From: Bacillus pumilus
GTDB lineage: Bacteria; Bacillota; Bacilli; Bacillales; Bacillaceae
Assembly: GCF_024498355.1 (NCBI RefSeq)
Contig: NZ_CP101833.1
Span: forward strand, 1,221,001-1,285,000
Length of the DNA: 64,000 nt
Reading direction: 5' to 3'
Part shown: positions 16,138-25,118 of the stretch, one piece after another
Numbering within the stretch: position 1 is the stretch's first letter
How the letters are laid out: each line of letters starts with the position of its first letter
Notes under the pieces: model-generated
What the model was told of the DNA's origin: nothing
Databases searched by the model: none
What the model saw: the letters and a program-made list of their open reading frames with translations, nothing else
Position numbers and translations under genes: made by a program

Positions 16138-17181
16138 TTATACACGCTGTTCTAACTGAAGTAAATATTTCTTGCGTTCAATTCCTCCGCCATATCCGCC
16201 AAGCTCACCGCTTGTTTGAATCACACGGTGGCAGGGAATGATAATCGCCAATTGATTGGCACCATTTGCATTGCCAACCGCCCGAACCAAATGAGGATCG
16301 CCAAGCATGATGGCAAGATCTCGATACGATCTCGTTTCGCCTGGCGGAATGCGTAAGAGAAGATCCCACACCTTTTTCTGAAATGGGGTGCCATGTAAGG
16401 AAAATGGCACAGTAAACTGCGTGAGTTTTTTTTCAAAATATAAGGCCAATTCCTTTGCTAATTGCTGATGAACGTTTGTTTCTCCAACTAAAATACGGGC
16501 ATGATGCTTCTTTCTCATGGTCTCAATTTCTTTTTCAAGCCCCCGCCTGTCCATAAATTCCAGTAAATACACATGTGTGGCATCTGTCACGCTGATCATC
16601 CGCCCGATCGGTGTAGAAATAAAATTGGCATGCAGGATGTTGACCTGTGCTTTTTTAGGTGGATTCCCCATAATTTTCGTAAATGCATCATTGAAGGCAC
16701 TAGAAGATTCATAGCCGAAGGTGACTTGCTGATCAATGACTTTTTTTCCGTTCAGAATTTCTTTAAAGGCAAGTCCCATACGGCGTGATCTAGCATATTG
16801 AACAAAGGTCATTCCGTAGATTTCTTTAAATTTTCTTCGCGCCGTTGCAGAGTGAATCCCTAATTGGCGAAAGTCTTCTTCTTTCCATCGTTTCTCAGGA
16901 CTTTTTTCAACTGCTGAAACGAGTGTTTCGACTTCTTCTGGAATGCTGTTAGGGAATGTTAATGGTGTGCAGCGTTTGCACGGGCGATACCCTGCTAGCA
17001 GTGCTTCTTCTGCTGTAAAGAAAAACTCACAGTTTTCATATTTCGGTTTTCTGGCGGTACATGTGGCATGGCAGAAGATGCCGGTTGTTTTGATGCCAGC
17101 AAAAAATGTGCCGTCATATTGCGGATTTTTTTCAACAAGTGCTTGATAAAATGCATGTTTTTGTTCGTCGGTCATCATCAT
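16138..17181 (-). CDS. ada: bifunctional Ada: DNA methylphosphotriester/O6-alkylguanine repair protein and transcription regulator
   Basis: Full-length Ada of 347 residues. The N-terminal Zn domain carries the four Cys ligands (FCHATCTARKP and YRPCKRCTP), one of which accepts methyl groups from phosphotriesters. It is followed by an AraC-type helix-turn-helix (around LGIHSATARRKFKEIYG and VTFGYESSSAFNDAFTKIMG). The C-terminal methyltransferase domain has the active-site IIPCHRVI. B. subtilis instead splits these functions between AdaA and AdaB. I chose the ATG complementary to 17179-17181, with an AAGGGGTGG site; upstream in-frame starts lack one. A second alkyltransferase gene (ogt) is at 53066. 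Confidence 0.9.
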   Translation of the reverse strand: MMMTDEQKHAFYQALVEKNPQYDGTFFAGIKTTGIFCHATCTARKPKYENCEFFFTAEEALLAGYRPCKRCTPLTFPNSIPEEVETLVSAVEKSPEKRWKEEDFRQLGIHSATARRKFKEIYGMTFVQYARSRRMGLAFKEILNGKKVIDQQVTFGYESSSAFNDAFTKIMGNPPKKAQVNILHANFISTPIGRMISVTDATHVYLLEFMDRRGLEKEIETMRKKHHARILVGETNVHQQLAKELALYFEKKLTQFTVPFSLHGTPFQKKVWDLLLRIPPGETRSYRDLAIMLGDPHLVRAVGNANGANQLAIIIPCHRVIQTSGELGGYGGGIERKKYLLQLEQRV

Positions 17182-17278
17182 ATGATCCACCCCTTGTTTT
17201 CCTATAAAATGATTGATTTTGTTATTCATGATTTCTCTACGGTCTGACACAGAACGAATCATTTGTACACACAAAGGC

Positions 17279-17485
17279 ATGACCTTAATCGTTCATAAAA
17301 TGGATCTTGTTTCATTATATCAGCCAAGTACTAAAAGCGGTTTTCGATATCATGACATCCGTTTGGTTCGAAGCTCGCAGCACGGTCTCATGATTTCCTC
17401 TTGCTATGATTTAGTATACTTCGGCTCACATCACTTTCTTTCGAAAAATGAACAAGTATATTTGATTGAGAAGGTAAAGCAGTAG
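17279..17485 (+). CDS. possible small protein of unknown function
   Basis: 68-codon open frame (start MTLIVHKMDLVSLYQ) divergent from ada and ending 80 bases before the guanidine riboswitch. Codon use looks ordinary for this genome, but there is no convincing ribosome binding site, and I do not recognise the product. Two later or earlier Met codons are also possible. It may be chance. Confidence 0.3.
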   Translation: MTLIVHKMDLVSLYQPSTKSGFRYHDIRLVRSSQHGLMISSCYDLVYFGSHHFLSKNEQVYLIEKVKQ

Positions 17486-17564
17486 ACCGGCATACTGGGG
17501 TGTGATACAATTTTTTCATACAGAATCTGCTCTATGGCAGGTCTGCTTATGATGAATTGGTTTT

Positions 17565-17695
17565 CTAGGGTTCCGTGCGGCGACGCAGTCTGGACCGAGA
17601 GAAAACACATAGGGTCTTTAGAATAGACCATATGGACACGGAGGGATAAAAGCCCGGGAGATTTGATCAAACGATCGATTTCCGGGCTTTTTTTG
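17565..17695 (+). ncRNA. guanidine-I (ykkC) riboswitch with terminator
   Basis: The conserved ykkC elements are present in order: CTAGGGTTCCG at 17565, a GGACCGAGAGAAAA segment, and ACGGAGGGATAAAAGCCCGGG ending at about 17659. The last element is also the left arm of a terminator: AGCCCGG (17651-17657) pairs with CCGGGCT (17682-17688), then a T run. Guanidine binding should prevent termination and switch on ykkCD. Confidence 0.95.
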
Positions 17696-17728
17696 TTGCA
17701 TGGAATCGGTAAGAAAGGAAGAGATCGG

Positions 17729-18058
17729 ATGAAATGGGGAAATGTATTCATTGCGGCCATATTTGAAGTCGGCTGGGTGATGGGACTGAAATATGCCCAC
17801 TCCCTCTTGGAATGGAGCGCAACCATCGTTTGTATTATCGTAAGCTTTTATTTACTCATGAAAGCAACGAATGTGCTGCCAGTTGGTACACTTTATGCCG
17901 TCTTTACCGGGCTTGGAACAGCAGGTACCGTCATCTTAGGCATGGTACTCGGTGAACCGGTTCAGCTTGTTAAATTACTGCTGATCATGATGCTTTTGTG
18001 CGGTGTATTAGGACTGAAACTGACAACAGGTGAAGAGAAAGGAGAGGCTGAATCTTGA
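17729..18058 (+). CDS. ykkC: SMR-family guanidinium exporter subunit YkkC
   Basis: 109-residue small multidrug resistance protein with four membrane helices. Glu at residue 13 (AAIFEVGW) is the conserved coupling residue of helix one; WVMGLKYA and [14 protein letters not shown] are family motifs. Heteromeric with YkkD. Members controlled by guanidine-I riboswitches export guanidinium in exchange for protons. The ATG at 17729 follows AAAGGAAGAG and lies just after the riboswitch terminator. It overlaps the start of ykkD. Confidence 0.95.
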   Translation: MKWGNVFIAAIFEVGWVMGLKYAHSLLEWSATIVCIIVSFYLLMKATNVLPVGTLYAVFTGLGTAGTVILGMVLGEPVQLVKLLLIMMLLCGVLGLKLTTGEEKGEAES

Positions 18059-18369
18059 GCTGGCTTTTACTCATTGGTGCAGGCATCTTAGAAATGCTTT
18101 GTGTCACCATGATGAATCAATTCCAGAAAGATCGACATCTGAAATGGATTTTATTCATTGCAGCTGGATTTTCGCTGTCCTTTCTGATGCTGTCTCTTGC
18201 GATGAATACAATTCCGATGGGAACAGCGTATGCCATTTGGACTGGAATTGGAGCTGCAGGAGGCGCCATTGTCGGCATGCTGTTTTACGGCGAGTCGAAA
18301 GAGGCGAAACGCATTTTCTTTATCGCACTGATATTGTCTGCGGCGGTAGGGCTAAAAATCATTGAATAA
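18055..18369 (+). CDS. ykkD: SMR-family guanidinium exporter subunit YkkD
   Basis: 104-residue SMR protein with four helices. Coupling Glu in [10 protein letters not shown], and the family motif [15 protein letters not shown] in helix three. It begins with TTG at 18055, sharing bases with the ykkC stop and preceded by AAAGGAGAGG, so the two subunits are translationally coupled. The gene ends directly before a hairpin that is followed by repeat copy C instead of a T run. Confidence 0.95.
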   Translation: MSWLLLIGAGILEMLCVTMMNQFQKDRHLKWILFIAAGFSLSFLMLSLAMNTIPMGTAYAIWTGIGAAGGAIVGMLFYGESKEAKRIFFIALILSAAVGLKIIE

Positions 18370-18373
18370 AAAA

Positions 18374-18558
18374 AGGCTGGCATCTGTTTGCCAGCCTCAG
18401 CGTGTAGACAAACCATCGCATTCGGTGTCAGTCCTGCGTGCCGGTGCTCACGAATGTCAAATTCGCTCCAGTACTCGTCCTTCCTAGACTGCAAAGGTTT
18501 TCTATCACGCTGAAAAGAAGACAAAGGGCTAAAATAAAGATCATTTTAGCCCTTTGTG
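18374..18558 (+). repeat. terminator-associated repeat element, copy C (right hairpin missing)
   Basis: Left hairpin AGGCTGGC-atctgttt-GCCAGCCT (18374-18397) is followed at 18398 by the core, CAGCGTG to CACGCTG, and by the second-domain hairpin from 18520. This copy lacks six bases (GCTCCG) present in A, B and D, and has an extra GT near the end of the second hairpin. No second ykkD-type hairpin follows. The element stops where the convergent small gene ends. Confidence 0.85.
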
Positions 18559-18744
18559 TCACATCGAATGATGATTGGAATCGTTTTCATTTTTGCGGTA
18601 AAGCTGACTCACAAGCAGAAAACATACACCAAACGTGAGTAAAGGAATGAGTCTTTCTCCGGTCATAAAAAGATAAATGCCGGTAATTAGACATACGATG
18701 CCGAGCCAAAAGCTCACTTTACCAAATAAAGTCATGCTTTTCAT
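18559..18744 (-). CDS. small two-helix membrane protein, unknown function
   Basis: 61-residue protein with two hydrophobic segments (VSFWLGIVCLITGIYLFM and RLIPLLTFGVCFLLVSQLY) and a short polar tail (RKNENDSNHHSM). I chose the ATG complementary to 18742-18744, spaced eight bases from AAAGGAG; an upstream ATG is too close to that site. Its stop codon abuts repeat copy C, so its original terminator may have been removed. I do not recognise the family. Confidence 0.65.
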   Translation of the reverse strand: MKSMTLFGKVSFWLGIVCLITGIYLFMTGERLIPLLTFGVCFLLVSQLYRKNENDSNHHSM

Positions 18745-18905
18745 CTCCATCACTCCTTTTGTGATAAAAGGTCTATTCATATTATATCACGCCTGATGCG
18801 GAATTGAATGAATATTCATAAAAAATGCGGCTCTCAATTGCTTTTTCTCTTTCCAGTCCAGTATAATATTTCATTAGAATGAAAACGTAAAAGAGGTCAT
18901 GATAC

Positions 18906-19808
18906 ATGAGAACATTGATTACAGAGAAACTTGAATTACACAGACAAAAGCACGAGCAAAAAGGAAGATTACTTGTCAGCTGCCCGGATCAGCCCGGTAT
19001 TGTGTCTGCTGTATCTACCTTTTTATTTGAGCGCGGAGCAAACATCATTGAATCCAGTCAATACACAACAGATCATGAAAGTGGTCGGTTCTTTTTAAGA
19101 ATTGAATTTGATTGGAAAGACATCTCGGCTAATATTGCTCAGCTGAAAAACGGCTTTGAGCCAATTGCTGAATCATTTCAAATGACGTGGAGCATGTCAC
19201 GCGCAAGTGAGCTCAAAAAGCTGGCGATCTTCGTGTCAAAAGAACTTCATTGCTTACATGAGCTTCTATGGGAATGGCAGAGCGGAAATTTAATGGCTGA
19301 AATTGCGGTTGTCATCAGCAATCATGAAACGGCAAAAGATACAGTAGAAGCGCTCGGGATTCCATTCCATCATGTGAAGGCAAATAAAGACATTCGCAAA
19401 GAAGCAGAAAAACAGCAGCTCGCATTATTAGAAGAGTACGATATTGATGTGGTTGTGCTTGCTAGATACATGCAAATTTTAACGCCTGCCTTTATTGAAC
19501 AGCATCCGAACAAAATCATTAATATTCACCATTCCTTCCTGCCAGCGTTTATCGGTGCGAACCCATACAAACGGGCATATGAGCGGGGTGTCAAATTAAT
19601 CGGTGCGACTTCTCACTATGTAACAAATGATTTAGACGAAGGGCCGATCATTGAACAGGATATTGAGCGGGTAGATCACCGGGATGATGCAGAGGCACTA
19701 AAGAATATTGGTCGTACGATTGAACGAAGTGTGCTTGCACGTGCTGTCAAATGGCATCTAGAAGATCGGATTATTGTTCATGAGAATAAAACGATCGTGT
19801 TTAATTGA
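18906..19808 (+). CDS. purU: formyltetrahydrofolate deformylase
   Basis: Hydrolyses 10-formyl-tetrahydrofolate to tetrahydrofolate and formate. 300 residues. An N-terminal ACT domain (LLVSCPDQPGIVSAVSTFLFERGANI) is followed by the formyltransferase fold with the catalytic Asn-His region NIHHSFLPAFIGANPYKRA, and the Asp in DLDEGPIIEQD. A weak ATG start at 18906 after gaggtcatgatac. In B. subtilis the gene lies in the same place between ykkD and proBA (ykkE). It is followed within a few bases by the promoter and leader of proBA. Confidence 0.95.
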   Translation: MRTLITEKLELHRQKHEQKGRLLVSCPDQPGIVSAVSTFLFERGANIIESSQYTTDHESGRFFLRIEFDWKDISANIAQLKNGFEPIAESFQMTWSMSRASELKKLAIFVSKELHCLHELLWEWQSGNLMAEIAVVISNHETAKDTVEALGIPFHHVKANKDIRKEAEKQQLALLEEYDIDVVVLARYMQILTPAFIEQHPNKIINIHHSFLPAFIGANPYKRAYERGVKLIGATSHYVTNDLDEGPIIEQDIERVDHRDDAEALKNIGRTIERSVLARAVKWHLEDRIIVHENKTIVFN

Positions 19809-19812
19809 CCGC

Positions 19813-20095
19813 TTGACTTTTCTGAAGCAATTGGTGATAATATAAAAAAATTAATGAGCGTTGAAAAGGAATAGTAAGCAGGAACTGCTGTGTAAAGAGA
19901 GCAAATGACAGGCTGAAACATTTGCCGCAGACAGCTGCTGAACCTACCCTTTGAGCCTTAGAGGAAAAATCTAAGCGCAGGCCTGGCGTTACAGGAGTTG
20001 AGTGGAATAAGCACACGCATGCTTATTCAATGAAGGTGGTACCACGGAAAATCCCTTTTCGTCCTTTAATTAAGGAGAAAAAGGGATTTTTTTGT
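19813..20095 (+). ncRNA. proline T-box leader of proBA, with promoter and terminator
   Basis: The promoter is TTGACT (19813-19818), 17 bases, GATAAT (19836-19841). The leader has the AGTA motif of Stem I, a likely specifier CCT (19943-19945, proline), and the T-box sequence AGGTGGTACCACGG (20034-20047) whose TGG pairs with uncharged tRNA CCA. A terminator follows (20048-20093, ATCCCTTTT pairing with AAAAGGGAT, then Ts). Uncharged tRNA-Pro should allow read-through into proB. Confidence 0.93.
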
Positions 20096-20124
20096 GCCTA
20101 AAGGTATAGCGGAGGGAATCAATG

Positions 20125-21222
20125 ATGAAAAAGCAAAGGATCGTCATAAAAATTGGCAGCAGTTCATTAACAGAGCAAAAGGGAGCCATTGATGAACAAA
20201 AAATGTGGGATCATGTGAGAGCCATTGCAAAGCTTAAAGAGGCAGGACATGAAATCATTTTAATTTCGTCAGGGGCTGTTGCGGCGGGATTTGGCAGTTT
20301 AGGATATCCATCAAGACCTGTGACCTTAAAAGGAAAACAGGCTGCTGCTGCCGTTGGTCAAGGCTTATTAATGCAGAAATATACAGAGCTATTTTCACAG
20401 TTTCACATGACACCTGCACAAATGCTTTTAACACGTAATGACTTTTCAGATCGCACAAGATATCGAAATGCTTACGCAACGATGATGGAACTATTGGAAA
20501 GAAAAATTTTACCGATCATTAATGAAAATGATTCGGTTTCGATCGAGGAGCTTACCTTTGGTGATAATGACATGCTGTCGGCTCTTGTCAGTGGATTAAT
20601 CCATGCAGATCAATTGATCATCTTAACTGACATTAACGGAATTTATGATGCAAATCCAAATGAGCATCCTGACGCGAAGCGGTTTGATGCATTGACACAC
20701 ATTTCAGATAAATTGTTTTCATATGCGAAGAGCACTGGTTCGAAGGTTGGAACAGGCGGGATGAAATCAAAGCTGTCTGCTGCACAAACCGCACTTTCAC
20801 TTGGCGTCAAAGTCTTCATTGGCATGGGTACAGGGGAAGACAAGCTTCTTCACATTCTCGCAGGTCAAGGTGATGGAACGTATATCGGTGAACAAGACTT
20901 ATCATCGGTCAATAACCGCCGTCAATGGATTCAATTCCACTCACCTGTCTCTGGGAAGATCATGATTGATGCGGGAGCGGAAGCGGCGATTTTGCACAAC
21001 GGCAGAAGCCTTCTTCCGGCGGGTGTCATTGATGTCGCTGGTGATTTTTCTAAAGGAGAGGTCGTTGAAGTCGTCGGTCCGAACGGATTAGTTGGTAAGG
21101 GACAAACATTGTACGCATCTGATGAGCTTCTCGGCATTAAAGGAATGCGAAGTGATGAGCTTTCACATGAGAAGCCTGAGGTCATACACCGAGATCACTG
21201 GGTGCAGCATGTACAAAACTGA
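20125..21222 (+). CDS. proB: glutamate 5-kinase
   Basis: Phosphorylates glutamate, the first step of proline synthesis. 365 residues from ATG 20125 (ATG 20122 is also possible; GGAGGG at 20111-20116 serves both). Amino acid kinase fold: KIGSSSLT near the N-terminus, [28 protein letters not shown] and [14 protein letters not shown] are recognisable. A C-terminal PUA domain begins near residue 275 ([13 protein letters not shown]). Controlled by the proline T-box upstream and followed 12 bases later by proA, so this is the T-box-type anabolic proline operon. Confidence 0.95.
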   Translation: MKKQRIVIKIGSSSLTEQKGAIDEQKMWDHVRAIAKLKEAGHEIILISSGAVAAGFGSLGYPSRPVTLKGKQAAAAVGQGLLMQKYTELFSQFHMTPAQMLLTRNDFSDRTRYRNAYATMMELLERKILPIINENDSVSIEELTFGDNDMLSALVSGLIHADQLIILTDINGIYDANPNEHPDAKRFDALTHISDKLFSYAKSTGSKVGTGGMKSKLSAAQTALSLGVKVFIGMGTGEDKLLHILAGQGDGTYIGEQDLSSVNNRRQWIQFHSPVSGKIMIDAGAEAAILHNGRSLLPAGVIDVAGDFSKGEVVEVVGPNGLVGKGQTLYASDELLGIKGMRSDELSHEKPEVIHRDHWVQHVQN

Positions 21223-21234
21223 GGAGGGAATACG

Positions 21235-22482
21235 ATGAATGAAGTTCTTGAAAAAGCAAAAAAGGCAAGTGCGGCCAAAGATCAGCTGCTATTAAAAACG
21301 ACTGAACAAAAGAATGCTGCTTTACACGCAATCGCAAAAGCTCTAAAAGCATCTTCAGCTTTTTTAATTGAGGAGAACGAAAAGGACGTTCAAGCAGCCG
21401 TGGAAAAGCAGTTCACCCCATCTGTCATCGACCGGATCACACTCACGGAAGAGAGAATTGAAGCAATCGCAGATGCTACGCTTCAACTGGTTCAGCTAAA
21501 AGACCCAATTGGTGAAACGTTAGAAACCATTCAAAAAGAAAATGGCCTTTTGATTGAAAAAGTACGTGTGCCTCTCGGAACGGTTGGGATGATTTATGAA
21601 GCAAGGCCGAACGTGACAGTAGATGCTGCGACCCTTTGCTTGAAAACTGGAAATGCTGTGATCCTTCGAGGAAGCTCATCGGCCATCCATAGTAATAAAG
21701 CGATTGTGAAGGTCATTCATGAAGCACTTCATGCAACGGATATTCCAGTAAACAGTGTGCAATTGATTGAAGATACAGGCCGAGAAACGGCTAAAACGCT
21801 GTTCACCTTAAATGATTACCTAGATGTCCTCATTCCCCGCGGCGGGAAAAATTTAATCGATCTCGTTGTGAGAGAGTCTACCGTGCCAGTACTTGAGACA
21901 GGCGCAGGGAACTGTCATATTTACATTGATGAAACAGCCAAAAAAGAGATGGCTGAACAGATTGTTCTGAATGCCAAAACCCAAAGACCATCTGTTTGTA
22001 ATGCCATTGAGAGCATTGTCATTCATGAAACATGGGCAAAGGCACACGGCGCTTCGCTATTTGAAGCACTTCATACAAACGGGGTAGAGATCCGAGGCGA
22101 TGAAGCTGTATGCGCACTTGCTCAGGGCGCAACACTTGCGACAACTGCTGACTTTGAAACGGAATTCTTAGCACCAATTGTCAGTATCAAAATCGTTCAG
22201 AACATAGAAGAAGCGATTCAACACATTCAAACATACAGCTCCAAGCACTCTGAAGCCATCATTACGGAAAATGATCAGCATGCGGCATTTTTCTTAACAG
22301 CCGTCGACGCTGCCGCTGTTTATCATAATGCCTCCACTCGATTTACAGATGGTTTTGAATTTGGCTATGGCGCAGAAATAGGCATTAGTACACAAAAACT
22401 GCACGCAAGAGGGCCGATGGGTCTGCCAGCCTTAACTTCTGAAAAATTTGTCATTCGTGGTCAAGGACAAATAAGAGAATAA
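21235..22482 (+). CDS. proA: gamma-glutamyl phosphate reductase
   Basis: NADPH-dependent reduction of gamma-glutamyl phosphate to glutamate semialdehyde, the second step of proline synthesis. 415 residues, the normal length. The aldehyde-dehydrogenase fold is recognised by [21 protein letters not shown] and by the active-site Cys region [14 protein letters not shown]; the signature [14 protein letters not shown] and [29 protein letters not shown] C-terminus follow. ATG 21235 has GGAGGG. A terminator follows. Confidence 0.95.
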   Translation: MNEVLEKAKKASAAKDQLLLKTTEQKNAALHAIAKALKASSAFLIEENEKDVQAAVEKQFTPSVIDRITLTEERIEAIADATLQLVQLKDPIGETLETIQKENGLLIEKVRVPLGTVGMIYEARPNVTVDAATLCLKTGNAVILRGSSSAIHSNKAIVKVIHEALHATDIPVNSVQLIEDTGRETAKTLFTLNDYLDVLIPRGGKNLIDLVVRESTVPVLETGAGNCHIYIDETAKKEMAEQIVLNAKTQRPSVCNAIESIVIHETWAKAHGASLFEALHTNGVEIRGDEAVCALAQGATLATTADFETEFLAPIVSIKIVQNIEEAIQHIQTYSSKHSEAIITENDQHAAFFLTAVDAAAVYHNASTRFTDGFEFGYGAEIGISTQKLHARGPMGLPALTSEKFVIRGQGQIRE

Positions 22483-22488
22483 CGATGT

Positions 22489-22527
22489 CAAAAGAGAGTC
22501 TAGTCACTACAGGCTCTCTTTTTCCTT
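22489..22527 (+). terminator. terminator of proBA
   Basis: AAAGAGAG(TC) and (GG)CTCTCTTT form the stem around tagtcactaca, followed by TTCCTTT. Confidence 0.75.
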
Positions 22528-22606
22528 TCATTTTTGTATTTCTCAGGTCAAGTATGATAAAATATGGTAATGTTTTATATTTTGAGAAGATTGGAGAAGG
22601 CAACGT

Positions 22607-23743
22607 ATGGCGAAAATCATTCCCTCTTCGGATATTGGAGTGAAAATCAACAAGTGGTATGAATTAATCCGCAGATTTGATTCAGAACAAGCAGAACAGT
22701 TAAAGCAGGAAATTCGCACCTCTCTTGATTCAATGGAAGAAGATCAGAATTTGCTTCTCTATTTTTCTTTAATGGAATTTAGGCATGAGGTCATGCTCGA
22801 TTATTTAAAGCCATTAAAGGAAGGAAAGCTTCGCGCCAACTTTTCCGAGCTTTCGAAAGAAATAGATGAGCATCAAACGCATGTCACAGGCATGCTTGAA
22901 TACTACTATCATTTCTTCAGAGGCATGTATGAATTCGGCCGGAGGCAATACATTGCTGCCATATCGTCTTATCAAAAGGCGGAGCACAAGCTTTCTTTTG
23001 TATCCGACGATATTGAACGTGCGGAATATCATTTTAAAATGTCAGAAATATATTATCACATGAAACAAACACATATTTCGATGCACCATGCCAAACTAGC
23101 GCTGGATGTCTATATTCAGCACGAACTATATGCGCTTCGTACCATTCAGTGTGAATTTATTGTAGCTGGTAATTATGATGATATGAGAAGGCATGAAAAG
23201 GCATTACCACATCTCGAAAGAGCACTTGCGAGATCAAGAGACTTTCAGAATGTGCGTTTTATTGCTTCCTCTTTGTTTAATATGGGCAACAGCTATTACA
23301 GAATGGGTGAATTGAACCGCGCACTCGACTTAATGAAAGAATCCATCTCATTATTTGATCAAAATCAATCCGATCATCTTCGTCGATCGATAGATCCTCT
23401 TTATACAGCCGCTCAGATATTATACAAACAAGGTAAAAACGAAGAAGCATTATACTACAGAGAAGAATGTATGAAACGAGCAGAAGCTCTGCAGGATGAC
23501 ATTCATATTCAAAAGACAATATTTCTAGAGGCGTTGTACTTGAGACAAGACGCTGAGCATATTAAACGAATTTTCCATTTTTTAGAGTCTGCTTATGCAT
23601 ATCCCGATATAGAGGAGCTAGCATTAGACACCGCAAAGTATTATAATGAAATAGAGGATTATGAAAAATCTTCCATGTTCTATGGGGAAGCGGAACATGC
23701 TCGAATCTATATTCAGAGAGGGGATTGTTTATATGAATTTTAA
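22607..23743 (+). CDS. Rap-family response regulator aspartate phosphatase
   Basis: 378-residue Rap protein: a short N-terminal helix bundle (SDIGVKINKWYELIRRFDSEQ, LDSMEEDQNLLLYFSLMEFRHEVMLDYL) followed by tetratricopeptide repeats through the C-terminus (for example SSLFNMGNSYYRMGELNRALDLM, YYNEIEDYEKSSMFYGEA). Rap proteins dephosphorylate Spo0F or bind ComA and other regulators, and are inhibited by Phr peptides. A phr gene overlaps its 3' end. The pair lies between proA and ohrA, where B. subtilis has none, so it is an accessory signalling unit. The target is not predictable from the sequence. ATG 22607 with GAGAAGG. Confidence 0.92.
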   Translation: MAKIIPSSDIGVKINKWYELIRRFDSEQAEQLKQEIRTSLDSMEEDQNLLLYFSLMEFRHEVMLDYLKPLKEGKLRANFSELSKEIDEHQTHVTGMLEYYYHFFRGMYEFGRRQYIAAISSYQKAEHKLSFVSDDIERAEYHFKMSEIYYHMKQTHISMHHAKLALDVYIQHELYALRTIQCEFIVAGNYDDMRRHEKALPHLERALARSRDFQNVRFIASSLFNMGNSYYRMGELNRALDLMKESISLFDQNQSDHLRRSIDPLYTAAQILYKQGKNEEALYYREECMKRAEALQDDIHIQKTIFLEALYLRQDAEHIKRIFHFLESAYAYPDIEELALDTAKYYNEIEDYEKSSMFYGEAEHARIYIQRGDCLYEF

Positions 23744-23867
23744 AAAATGGACAGTCGTCTGTACAAGCATCATGATCATGGCATTATGGGTGGTATCAGC
23801 TAGTGCCGCTCCGGATAACAGAAACCACACGTTAGAACAACCGAATCCGCAGCATGTCACCATTTAA
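23733..23867 (+). CDS. Phr signal peptide precursor
   Basis: 44-residue precursor: Lys-rich start and hydrophobic signal segment (MNFKKWTVVCTSIMIMALWVVSASA) with an Ala-X-Ala-type cleavage site, then a short hydrophilic tail ending in PNPQHVTI. The mature signal is probably the last five or six residues (QHVTI, compare PhrF QRGMI), which is inference. Its ATG at 23733 lies inside the 3' end of the rap gene in another frame, with AGAGAGGGG as ribosome binding site; overlapping rap-phr is the usual arrangement. Imported peptide would inhibit the Rap protein. Confidence 0.88.
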   Translation: MNFKKWTVVCTSIMIMALWVVSASAAPDNRNHTLEQPNPQHVTI

Positions 23868-23893
23868 AAGCCCTATGTAGAGGGCTTTTTTTA
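23866..23893 (+). terminator. terminator of rap-phr
   Basis: AAAAGCCCT pairs with AGGGCTTTT, followed by T residues. The left arm overlaps the phr stop codon. Confidence 0.85.
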
Positions 23894-23977
23894 TTGATTG
23901 ACTGCCTTAAAAATGAGCCAGCGTGATATGTTCATAAAAATGAAACTTGTAGGAAAGCTTAATAAGAGTGTTTTTCA

Positions 23978-24015
23978 TTGACTCTTGAAATTAGATTGTG
24001 TACAATTAAATTGTA
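23978..24015 (+). promoter_or_regulatory. ohrA promoter with OhrR operator
   Basis: TTGACT (23978-23983), 17 bases, TACAAT (24001-24006). The perfect OhrR operator TACAATTAAATTGTA (24001-24015) begins at the -10 element, so reduced OhrR should block transcription until organic peroxide oxidises its Cys. Confidence 0.92.
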
Positions 24016-24049
24016 GAAAATATTAATGAAGAGAAAGAGGGTTATATTC

Positions 24050-24478
24050 ATGTCAGACGTTTTATTTACTGCAACGGTATCAGCTGTAGGAGGAAGAGAA
24101 GGAAAGGTTGTTTCAACAGATGGAGTACTAGAGCATGATGTGGCAATGCCTGGAACACCAAGAGCGAAAAAGCTTGAAAAAGCAACAAATCCAGAGCAAT
24201 TATTCGCAGCAGGCTACTCTGCATGTTTTGATTCTGCCCTTCAAATGGTAGCGAGACAAGAGCGCATCCGTTTTGAAAGTGAAGTAACGGCACATGTGAG
24301 CTTAGTCAAAGACAGTTCAGATGGCGGTTTCAAACTAGGCGTTAAATTAGAAGTAAAAGGAACTGGAATCGAGCAATCAGCATTAGACGAACTGGTTCAT
24401 AAAGCACACGGCGTATGTCCATATTCAAAAGCAACTCAAGGAAACATTGAAGTAGAACTAGTGGCTGTCGCACAATAA
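24050..24478 (+). CDS. ohrA: organic hydroperoxide resistance protein OhrA
   Basis: Thiol peroxidase of the Ohr/OsmC family, 142 residues. The two redox-active Cys are in FAAGYSACFDSAL and HGVCPYSKATQGN. Start ATG at 24050, preceded by AGAGGG; an upstream in-frame ATG at 24026 lies close to the operator and lacks a ribosome binding site. Regulated by OhrR through the operator overlapping its promoter, and convergent with ohrR across a shared terminator. A paralogue, ohrB, lies on the other side of ohrR. Confidence 0.95.
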   Translation: MSDVLFTATVSAVGGREGKVVSTDGVLEHDVAMPGTPRAKKLEKATNPEQLFAAGYSACFDSALQMVARQERIRFESEVTAHVSLVKDSSDGGFKLGVKLEVKGTGIEQSALDELVHKAHGVCPYSKATQGNIEVELVAVAQ

Positions 24479-24488
24479 TTGACATCAT

Positions 24489-24520
24489 AAAAGGCTGAGG
24501 GATTGTTCCCTCAGCCTTTT
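24489..24520. terminator. bidirectional terminator between ohrA and ohrR
   Basis: AAAAGGCTGAGGGA pairs perfectly with TCCCTCAGCCTTTT. It overlaps the last codons of ohrR. Confidence 0.88.
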
Positions 24521-24957
24521 GGTTGTGTTAATTTTTGCAAAAGCTCATGTAAAGAGGCGCGCAATGTTTTAAGCTCTTCTTCTGATCTGCCAGTTCCAGA
24601 CAGCATACGAAATGGAATCGCAGTGGCCTTCTCTTTTAGCTGTACTCCATATTCAGTTAAACGAATTTGCACAGATCGCTCATCCTCTTTTGAACGCTCG
24701 CGGATGATGAGTCCGTTTTGCTCCATCCGTTTGAGCATGGGGGTGAGTGTACCGGAGTCTAAATACAGAAGCTCGCCCATTGTCTTCACATTTAACGTCC
24801 CATGCTCCCACAATAAAAGCAGTGCCAAATATTGCGGGTAGGTGATGTTTAACTCTTCTAATAACGGTTTATACTGCTTCGTCATCTCTCTTGAACTTGC
24901 ATATAACAAGAAACAGAGCTGATTTTCCAGCTTCATATGTTCGAATTCATTTGTCAT
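24511..24957 (-). CDS. ohrR: organic peroxide-sensing MarR-family repressor OhrR
   Basis: 148 residues. The peroxide-sensing Cys is in KLENQLCFLLYASSREMTKQY, nearly identical to B. subtilis OhrR, and the winged helix includes LYLDSGTLTPMLKRMEQNGLI and EDERSVQIRLTEYG. It represses ohrA. I used the ATG complementary to 24955-24957; an upstream TTG at 24969 is in frame. The DNA site it should recognise is seen upstream of ohrA, and none as good is seen upstream of ohrB. Confidence 0.95.
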   Translation of the reverse strand: MTNEFEHMKLENQLCFLLYASSREMTKQYKPLLEELNITYPQYLALLLLWEHGTLNVKTMGELLYLDSGTLTPMLKRMEQNGLIIRERSKEDERSVQIRLTEYGVQLKEKATAIPFRMLSGTGRSEEELKTLRASLHELLQKLTQPKG

Positions 24958-25118
24958 GTCAGTCACCAACTATTTTTTGTCATACTTATCATTGTATAAG
25001 ATTTTCTTCCTTTTTAAAATAAATACAGACTAAAAATGAAAAATTCCTCAATGTGCGATAAATGTTTGAGAAATGAATAGAACGTGAAAGGTATAAATAG
25101 AAGAAGGAGGAGATGAAG

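Noticed and set aside
25060..25100. SigB promoter upstream of ohrB
   Set aside because: GTTTGA and AGGTAT are present but about 19 bases apart, too far for a SigB promoter.
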